Positions 56,380 through 64,000 of a DNA stretch of 64,000 nt are shown in pieces (within the stretch, counting starts at the first letter, position 1; each line of letters begins with the position of its first letter). Origin of the DNA: Dallia pectoralis (lineage: Eukaryota > Chordata > Actinopteri > Esociformes > Umbridae). The notes under the pieces were generated by a model. It did not search any database, was not told where the DNA came from, and saw nothing but the letters and a program-made list of their open reading frames with translations. The position numbers and the translations under genes were made by a program. The stretch covers positions 10,807,788 through 10,871,787 of the forward strand of contig CM055747.1 in assembly GCA_029465975.1 (NCBI GenBank), given 5' to 3'.

Positions 56380-57162
56380 AGACCTGCCAGTGCCAGTAGA
56401 CAGGATAGTGACCTGCCAGTGTTATGATATCTGCCAGCGTTAGCGGATAGATGACCTGCCAGTGCCAGTGATGACCTGCCAGTGCTGGCGGGATAGACTC
56501 CGCCAGTGCCAGTGATGACCTGCCAGCAGCCAGTGACCAGATTCAGTGTTGGGGTGATTGTGACCCGCCAGCGTTAGCAGATAGATAGACCTGCCAGTGA
56601 TGATAGACCTGCCAGTGTTAGTGGATAGATAGATCTGCCAGTGTTAACTGGATAGATAGACCTGCCAGTGTTAGCGGATAGATGCTAGTGTTAGTGATAG
56701 ATAGACCTGCCAGTGGGATAGGACAGGACCTCGGATAGATAGACCCACTATGTTAGTGGATAGATCTGCCAGTGTTATGATAGATAGACCCTGCCAGTGT
56801 TAGTGGATAGGATAGGACCTGCCAGTGTTAGTGGATAGGATAGGACCTGCCAGTGTTAGTGGATAGGATAGGACCTGCCAGTGTTAGTGGATAGGATGGG
56901 GGACCTGCCAGTGTAGTGGATAGGATAGGACCTGCTAGTGTTGAGTGGATGGGATCTGCCAGTGTTAGTGGATAGGATAGGACCCTGCCAGTGTTAGTGG
57001 ATAGGATAGGACCTGCCAGTGTTAGTGGATAGGATAAGACCCACTAGTGTTAGTGGATAGGATGGGACCTGCCAGTGTTAGTGGATAGGATAGGACCTGC
57101 CAGTGTTAGTGGATAGGATAGGACCTACCAGTGTTAGTGGATACGATAGGACCTGCTAGTGT
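56380..57162. repeat. 28-bp satellite, left arm
   Basis: Unit GGACCTGCCAGTGTTAGTGG plus ATAGGATA. It is irregular at its outer end (56.38-56.78 kb), more regular inward, and followed by (TA)n at 57163-57187. Confidence 0.93.
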
Positions 57163-58293
57163 TATATATATATATATATATATATAGTGATATATTGCTG
57201 TATTGATATTTAGAGCAGCGCTATTTAAAGCCTTTGTTCAATGTGCCCACTATACTTTGAGCTCCTGCCCCTCCCAAGGTCTCTGCACCGCCTAGGCGCT
57301 GACAGAGTGATGGGCATGCCGGCTCTTTCCGCACCCAAACGGCTCTTCAAAAAAACCGTGCGATAGTTTGTTGTGTGTTAAAAGCAGAAAACCAGCCAGA
57401 ATAAACACCGGGCGCCCGGTTGAACGTCTATCATTTGGTATGTTTACAATATCACTGCTTTGTAATTTTACCTCTGTAATGTTTTGTGGATCTTATTTGA
57501 AGAACTCCGGTCTAAAGCCGCAGAAGGCCACTGGTTAAAACAGTTCTACTGAAATACTCAATATAATTATAACAAAAGTAATTGGACGGTTATAGGAAAA
57601 CATATTATAAAACATTTGTGTTTAAAATATAACGTTTTAATGTTTATAAACAACATGCATATAAATCTAACCTTTACATAACATATAAAACCTGAACAGC
57701 ATAACACAATAATATTTTTCATATCAAATACAAATACACCACCTTCCACTATCGTACTTACATCTAACTTTACAGTTGGGTGCACAGTTGGCATATGGCG
57801 ATGTACATTATTGAGTAGACCGGCTTTATGGGCGATTTTATTTAGGCAAATTTTACATAGCTTTATATTTATAATCGTTTGCAGTTGTTTTCCGATTACA
57901 CCTGTCTGACGTCTTGTGGCGGAGATGCTAGTTGACTTGTCTGTTGGCTAGACCCGCCCCCAGACCCCATCTTTTGCTTCATTGGTTGACACTGTGTTTG
58001 ATTGACAGGTACAACATTAGGTAAGGCTGGGCACAGTCAGAAAAAATTGTTTCCGCTTGAGCGATTAGGCATAATGTTTTTATTTATATTTTCGTACTCT
58101 GATTACTTTATTCTATTCATTTAAATCTTTGGAATTTTATATCACAGTTAATAAATTAAAAAGAGGTCCGGGTCTTAGAGCAGACCAGCTAGCTGACATT
58201 ACATTAGTAATTAGCCTCATTATGCACTTGTTGCAGTGATATGTTTATATGCATGCGTATATGAGGTATTAGCAATTAAGTAGGTGTTATGTA

Positions 58294-58301
58294 TATATAA
58301 A
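58294..58301 (+). promoter_or_regulatory. TATA box before the left-arm first-exon-like sequence
   Basis: TATATAAA lies 71 bp upstream of an ATG. Further upstream are an inverted CCAAT box (ATTGGTTG, about 57981) and a GC box (CCGCCCCC, about 57954). The arrangement is promoter-like and is mirrored in the right arm. Confidence 0.5.
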
Positions 58302-58371
58302 TTCGGCGTCTAGTATCACATTGCACCAGTCTGTTTGCTGCCAATTTTGTTTTGATTTTTGCATTAACCAC

Positions 58372-58425
58372 ATGTCCAGATTTCAACCATTCGTTATGGA
58401 GAACTCAAACCAAAGTGCGCTATTA
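58372..58425 (+). CDS. First-exon-like sequence (18 codons), left arm
   Basis: An ATG preceded by 'ttaaccac' opens MSRFQPFVMENSNQSALL and meets a consensus donor GTAAGT at 58426. With the TATA box upstream this looks like a genuine first coding exon, but I do not recognise the protein and see no second exon. The right arm has an identical 18-codon copy facing the opposite way. Confidence 0.4.
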
Positions 58426-58507
58426 GTAAGTATATTTTGCATTTCCGTATGTATTTGACTTATTAGATGTATTAAGCGGTTTTTGCTTCGTATTGCTTTA
58501 TAAATGT

Positions 58508-59340
58508 GATGTGTGAGGAAGCCTAATAGCACCACGATGGTGCATCAATGTCTCTGTAAACACAGGCAAAATAGGTTTACATTATTGATTAACTAACTGG
58601 CATTTATGTACATTATAAAACAATAAGGAATATTCATAAGTGTTTCTTGAGAATACTATTACTTACTGTAGCACAATGCATTGGAGATGATGTACTGTAC
58701 AGTAACAGGCGAGTCAGTCCAAATAAACCGGGATGTCAAAGATAGAACTGAATAAAGACAGAACAGAAAAGGACAACAGTAGGAAAGAGATGTCACATGA
58801 CTGTCAGCAAAAACCTTTTGTTTTACTGAATTCCTAAACAGGCAGATTTTTGCTGGACTAATATTTAATAGGCAATATACTTGTTGAACCATATAACATG
58901 GATAGTATTGCAACCATTACAGTAAACCACGTAAAGCCTTTGCCAATAATTTAGAGAACAACAGTTTTCTAACTAGCTAAAGCCAGCTTCTCATTCATAA
59001 ATGTGACAGACAAATTAAACACAATGTTCCGCACAACACCAAAAACTAACAGTATGGAGGAAATGACACAACTTGAAGTGTAAAATTAATTGTCACAAAA
59101 AGGCACCAGTCTTATTGCCAGTTCGTGAATATGACAGACACTTGGCTATTACAAAACGTTATGCACCATTATACGCACATAGACACAGTCAGTGAACATA
59201 CAAGACCAAACTCACAAATAGAAATACTAAATTATAAAACGACTACAGCCTTAAGCTTGCGAGCTAACATGCTTACTTAGCTGCCTTTGAATGTAAATCT
59301 TCTGAGCTAAAAACGTAATGTTAGCTAAATTGTTAACACA
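58508..59340. other. Spacer at the centre of the palindrome
   Basis: About 830 bp not repeated in the arms. Both first-exon-like sequences point into it. No exon is recognised, only short frames. Confidence 0.7.
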
Positions 59341-59421
59341 ACATTTATAAAGTAATACGAAGCAAAAACCGCTTAATACATCTAATAAGTCAAATACATA
59401 CGAAAATGCAAATATACTTAC

Positions 59422-59475
59422 TAATAGCGCACTTTGGTTTGAGTTCTCCATAACGAATGGTTGAAATCTGGACAT
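59422..59475 (-). CDS. First-exon-like sequence (18 codons), right arm
   Basis: Identical in protein and donor (GTAAGT) to 58372-58425 and oriented leftward into the spacer. It has a mirrored TATA box (TATATAAA, plus-strand 59548-59555). No product recognised. Confidence 0.4.
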
Positions 59476-59547
59476 GTGGTTAATGCAAAATCAAAACAAA
59501 AAATTGGCAGCAAACAGACCGGTGCAATGTGATACTAGACGCCGTAA

Positions 59548-59555
59548 TTTATATA
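59548..59555 (-). promoter_or_regulatory. TATA box before the right-arm first-exon-like sequence
   Basis: TATATAAA on the minus strand, 72 bp upstream of the ATG at 59475. It is the mirrored copy of the left-arm box. Confidence 0.5.
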
Positions 59556-60677
59556 TACATAAACACCTACTTAACGTAACCTCATATACGCATGCATATA
59601 AACATATCTCTGCAACAAGTGCATAATGAGGCTAATTACTAATGTAATGTCAGCTAGTCATTCGCTCTAAGACCCGGACCTCTTAATTTATTAATCAGAT
59701 ATAAAAATTCCAAAGATTTAAATGAATAGAATAAAGTAATCATAGTACGAAAATATAAATAAAAAACATTATGCCTAATCGCTCAAGCGGAAACAATTTT
59801 TTTCTGACTGTGCCCAGCCTTACCTGTTGTACCTGTCAATCAAACACAGTGTCAACCAATGAAGCAAAGATGTGTGGGGGTCTGGGGGCGGGTCTAGCCA
59901 ACAGACAAGTCAACTAGCATCTCGGCCACAAGACGACAGACAGCTGTAAATCGGAAAATGAATCGCAAACGATTATAAATATAAAGCTAAGTGTAAAATT
60001 TGCCTAAATAAAATCTCCCATAAAGCCGGGTCTACCCACAATGTACATCGCCATATGCCAACTGTGCACCCAACTGTAAAGTTAGATGTGGGCATGATAG
60101 TGATGGTGGTGTATTTGTATTTGATATGGTGCAATATTATTGTGTTATGCTGTTCAGGTTTTATATGTTATAAAAGGTTAGATTTATATGCATGTTGTTT
60201 ATAAACATTAAAACGTTATATTTTAAACACAAATGTTTTATAATATGTTTTTTCTATAACCGTCCAATTACTTTTTTGTTATGATTATATTGAGTATTTC
60301 AGTAGAACTGTTTTAACCAGTGGCCTTCTGCGGCTTTAGACCGGAGTTCTTCAAATAAGATCCACAAAACATTACAGAGGTAAAATTACAAAGCAGTGAT
60401 ATTGTAAACATACCAGTCGATAGACGTTCAAATCGGGCGCCCGGTGTTTATTCTGGCTGGTTTTCTGCTTAACACAATAACAAACTATCGCACGGTTTTT
60501 TTAAAGAGCCGTTTGGGAGCCGAAAGCACCGGCATGCCCATCACTTGTCAGCTACCAGGGCGGTGCAGAGACCTTGGGAGGGGCAGGAGCTCAAAGTATA
60601 AGGGGCACATTGAACAAGGCTTTAAATAGCGCTGCTCTAAATATCAATACAGCAATATATCACTATATATATATATA

Positions 60678-61817
60678 ACACTGGCAGGTCCTATCATATC
60701 CACTAACACTAGCAGGTCCTATCCTATCCACTAACACTAGCAGGTCCTATCCTATCCACTAACACTGGCAGGTCCTATCCTATCCACTAACACTGGCAGG
60801 TCCTATCCTATCCACTAACACTGGCAGGTCCTATCCTATCCACTAACACTGGCAGGTCCTATCCTATCCACTAACACTGGCACCTATCCTATCCACTAAC
60901 ACTGGCAGGTCCTATCCTATCCACTAACACTGGCAGGTCCTATCCTATCCACTAACACTGGCAGGTCCTATCCTATCCACTAACACTGGCAGGTCCTATC
61001 CTATCCACTAACACTGGCAGGTCCCACTAACACTCCCTATCCACTAACACTGGCAGGTCCTATCCTATCCACTAACACTGGCAGGTCCTATCCTATCCAC
61101 TAACACTGGCAGGTCCTATCCTATCCACTAACACTGGCAGGTCCTATCCTATCCACTAACACTGGCAGGTCCTATCCTATCCACTAACACTGGCAGGTCC
61201 TATCCTATCCACTAACACTGGCAGGTCCTATCCTCCACTCCACTAACACTGGCAGGTCCTATCCTATCCACTAACACTGGCAGGTCCTATCCTATCCACT
61301 AACACTGGCAGGTCCTATCCTATCCACTAACACTGGCAGGTCCTATCCTATCCACTAACACTGGCAGGTCCTATCCTATCCACTAACACTGGCAGGTCCT
61401 ATCCTATCCACTAACACTGGCAGGTCCTATCCCTATCCACTAACACTGGCAGGTCCTATCCTATCCACTAACACTGGCAGGTCCTATCCTATCCACTAAC
61501 ACTGGCAGGTCCTATCCTATCCACTAACACTGGCAGGTCCTATCCTATCTACTAACACTGGCAGGTCCTATCCACTAACACTGGCAGGTCCTATCCTGTC
61601 CACTAACACTGGCAGGTCCTATCCACTAACACTGGCAGGTCCTATCCACTAACACTGGCAGGTCCTATCCTATCCACTAACACCCTATCCACTAACACTG
61701 GCAGGTCCTATCCTATCCACTAACACTGGCAGGTCCTATCCTATCCACTAACACTGGCAGGTCCTATCCTATCTACTAACACTGGCAGGTCCTATCCTAT
61801 CCACTAACACTGGCAGG
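60678..61817. repeat. 28-bp satellite, right arm, about 40 copies
   Basis: Unit TATCCTATCCACTAACACTG plus GCAGGTCC, more uniform than the left-arm copy. Several shortened units lie near 61020, 61565-61650 and 61680. Confidence 0.96.
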
Positions 61818-62021
61818 TGTTGAAGAGCTTCGATCAACATGCCTTTTCAGCGACAAATTCCCTGTCATTTTACTGTCGTATTTTAAGAGAACGTAATTTT
61901 TTTTGCATTAGGCATAACCCACCGCTCATTATTTTCATTGTGGACCTGCTCAAAAGTCCTGACCCGACCCGTCGGGTCCCGTCAGGTTCGGGCCAAGATC
62001 TTCAGTTCTAACACAGACTAT

Positions 62022-62514
62022 ATACACTCACCTAAAGGATTATTAGGAACACCATACTAATACTGTGTTCGACCCCCTTTCGCCTTCAGAACTGCCTTAA
62101 TTCTACGTGGCATTGAATCAACAAGGTGCCGAAAGCATTCTTTAGAAATGTTGGCCCATATTGATAGGATAGGATCTTGCAGTTGATGGAGATTTGTGGG
62201 ATGCACATGCAGGGCACGAAGCTCCTGTTCCACCACATCCCAAAGATGCTCTATTGGGTTGAGATCTGGTGACTGTTGGGGCCATTTCAGTACAGTGAAC
62301 TCATTGTCATGTTCAAGAAACCAATTTGAAATGATTCGAGCTTTGTGACATGGTGCATTATCCTGCTGGAAGTAGCCATCAGAGGATGGGTACATGGTGG
62401 TCATAAAGGGATGGACATGGTCAGAAACAATGCTCAGGTAGGCCGTGGCATTTAAACGATGCTCAATTTGCACTAAGGGGCCTAAAGTGTGCCAAGAAAA
62501 CATCCCCCACACCC
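62022..62514 (-). pseudogene. Tc1/mariner transposase, C-terminal fragment with DD36E spacing
   Basis: 151 codons on the minus strand (62057-62512), then a terminal-repeat-like CACTCACCTAAAGGATTATT beginning about 62026. It reads WGMFSWHTLGPL, then DGYFQQDNAPCHKARIISNW and later KWPQQSPDLNPIEHLWD. The second catalytic Asp (DNAPCH) and the Glu (NPIE) are 36 residues apart, matching the DD36E group and not classic DD34E Tc1. The N-terminal DNA-binding half and first Asp are missing. The upstream side is cut at 62514 by a sequence starting CAGGGCCGGATTAACC. Confidence 0.9.
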
Positions 62515-62710
62515 AGGGCCGGATTAACCATTAGGGCAACTGGGCACTTGCCCAGGGGCACATAACATCTAAGGGGCACTGGGCACAACTATATTTGCTT
62601 AATCTCAGACCGAGGTAAAGTTGGTTGGATGTTCGATATTGGATATTCAACGGATAGTCAGAGGCCGAGATCAGGTCCGGTTTTCCCGCAAGCAGCCTCA
62701 CTACACCGCG
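62515..62710. repeat. hAT-like fragment abutting the Tc1 fragment
   Basis: CAGGGCCGGATTAACCATTA is like the ends of vertebrate hAT elements. It continues into 'gggcaactgggcacttgccc'. The left arm carries the inverted relic at about 55.57-55.75 kb. Confidence 0.45.
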
Positions 62711-63640
62711 GTGATCGACCGAGAGAAACCTCTGTGTGCTTATAGTTAGGGACCGTCTCTAAAGTACAAGTCTCAACGTTATTAATTCAAACCACTTTCA
62801 GATTGTTTTATAGAGGACACCCACATTTTGCACAGCTTTGTTTTTTTAAGGAAATGGTGTAAGAGACGTTTAATAAACATTTAAAAATTGTAAAAATCTA
62901 TCTTTTTTTGTGAAATCACTTGGAAACCTTAATTTACTTTCGTATTGTCTACAAAGGTCTTTCACATGTTCCACAGAATTTGGTTTTTCAAAATAAAACA
63001 TTTTAAGTTTTTAAAATACATTAAAATACTGGAAATCTCAATAGGTTTTTTTGTGCAGTGACCTATTAACAAATTTGAGGTCTCCTGTATTGCTTCTTTA
63101 TATCCACATATAAAACCTATATATACATAAAAGATTTCTCCAATCGCAGCTGTACTGTAAGAACTTTGGGTTCCTGGTGAAGTCTGTTGAAGAATTGCCC
63201 TCTTACTCGTTGTATTACGGTAACAGATGATTTGTTTTGTGTTTGTGTATTAAGTGTAATACGTCTTTGACGTAGTGACGTAGTCGACTGTACAGCAGCT
63301 GAAGATCTGTGAGCACGTTTGAGTTGTAAGTTCCGAATGATTCTGAAAATAAAGACACGAGAGAAGATAAACTCTAGACGTTTTCGTTTATTTCCAATTC
63401 ACGCATTTACCGTTGAGCGCAACATAAGTTCAACACTGTTTTATGTTTGAAGCCGAGGGCAGATAGGCACATATATCAATTCGAAGCTCACGCAGTTGAG
63501 AGGATCAAAATCGTTTTTTTAATGTTCAGTTTTTTGTCTTGTTTTTCTTCTATTTGATTGTTCTTAAGTAAATAAATAATGTACATTTCTACATTTTGGG
63601 CTTTTATTTATGTTGCATAGTAGCTATGGATTTTAATAAT
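62711..63640. other. Right-arm sequence, inverted copy of about 54.72-55.57 kb
   Basis: No gene supported. It pairs with the left arm through words such as AAAATCGTTTTTTTAATGTT and TTTGAAGCCGAGGGCAGA. Confidence 0.7.
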
Positions 63641-63647
63641 TTAACTA

Positions 63648-64000
63648 ACATATATGTGCATATATGCACTTATATGTATAGGTGCATATATGTTAGGTGC
63701 ATATAGGTGCATATATGTTAGGTGCATATATGTTAGGTGCATAAAGGTGCATATATGTTAGGTGCATATAGGTGCATATATGTTAGGTGCATATAGGTGC
63801 ATATATGTTAGGTGCATAAGGTGCATATATGTTAGGTGCATATAGGTGCATATATGTTAGGTGCATATAGGTGCATATATGTTAGGTGCATATAGGTGCA
63901 TATATGTTAGGTGCATATAGGTGCATATATGTTAGGTGCATATAGGTGCATATATGTTAGGTGCATATAGGTGCATATATGCACCTAACATATAGGTGCA
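63648..64000. repeat. AT-rich minisatellite, right arm
   Basis: Tandem GTGCATATATGTTAG with GTGCATATAG variants (about 25 bp per pair), more regular than in the left arm and continuing beyond the window. Confidence 0.93.

Larger units (their letters stand above)
54400..58507 (+). repeat. Left arm of a large imperfect palindrome
   Basis: From outside to centre: an AT-rich minisatellite (CACCTAACATATATGCA), unique-looking sequence, a hAT-like fragment (about 55.57-55.75 kb), a Tc1 fragment (about 55.8-56.18 kb), a 28-bp satellite (56.38-57.16 kb), and sequence leading to a TATA box and short first-exon-like frame at 58.3-58.43 kb. Every block recurs inverted at 59341-64000. Near the centre I estimate about 95% or better identity by eye. 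Confidence 0.9.
59341..64000 (-). repeat. Right arm of the large imperfect palindrome
   Basis: The inverted counterpart of 54400-58507, running off the end of the window. It is longer because its 28-bp satellite is expanded (60.68-61.82 kb versus 56.38-57.16 kb) and the AT-rich minisatellite continues past 64 kb. Confidence 0.9.

Noticed and set aside
54400..64000. Giant transposon with long terminal inverted repeats (such as Maverick type)
   Set aside because: The 830-bp spacer has no transposase, polymerase or integrase frame, and the arms are made of unrelated older repeats.

Overview
The window is eukaryotic, vertebrate and most likely from a teleost fish. It holds split exons with GT/AG signals, an endogenous retrovirus, Ty1/copia, hAT and Tc1/mariner remnants, and very large amounts of tandem repeat. 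The dispersed repeat at about 15.3-15.5 kb and the 'gggctttataaa' type repeat tail near 14.04 kb are of the kind common in pike and salmon genomes, so an esociform or salmoniform is my best guess (inference). There are two runs of exactly 500 N (16149-16648 and 53747-54246), which look like scaffold gaps of unknown size.

Layout. 1-3.8 kb: non-coding, with a 30-bp minisatellite. 3.8-7.24 kb: a 51-bp satellite carrying a solo LTR (5-bp target duplication). 7.24-13.33 kb: a young endogenous retrovirus inserted in that satellite (4-bp target duplication CCCA). It has near-identical 737/733-bp LTRs, a primer-binding site, an intact 547-codon gag and no recognisable pol or env. 13.3-16.1 kb: unique sequence with one orphan MAGUK guanylate-kinase exon. 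After the first gap the same 9.36 kb appears again (16649-26000). The repeat runs exactly from the first base after the gap to the last base before it, so it is probably an unmerged contig overlap (two alleles) and not a real tandem duplication.

26.0-33.4 kb holds exons of an unassigned minus-strand gene whose phases agree across six exons. In its large intron lie a dead Ty1/copia element, a (CA)n run, a 38-bp minisatellite and an orphan exon resembling phosphatidylserine synthase 1. 33707-49533 is a hAT element defined by its termini and a perfect 8-bp target duplication (CTCTACAA). It keeps only a transposase fragment and is otherwise filled by a higher-order satellite. Each of seven higher-order units carries a promoter-like block with a perfect heat-shock element and, in most copies, a CCAAT box and a GC box. 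49.5-51.3 kb has a SINE-like repeat and two possible 5' exons on the minus strand. 51.5-53.25 kb is an 83-bp minisatellite.

54.4-64.0 kb, after the second gap, is a large imperfect inverted repeat. Its arms exceed 4 kb around a spacer of about 830 bp. Both arms carry the same nested repeats: an AT-rich minisatellite, Tc1 (DD36E spacing) and hAT-like fragments, and a 28-bp satellite. Near the centre each arm has an identical TATA-box plus short first-exon-like sequence, and the two face each other across the spacer.

I found no operon, CRISPR, rRNA or tRNA genes. No previously undescribed multi-gene system is evident. The most unusual items are the gag-only retrovirus, the hAT element holding a promoter-bearing satellite, and the palindrome with convergent first-exon-like sequences.
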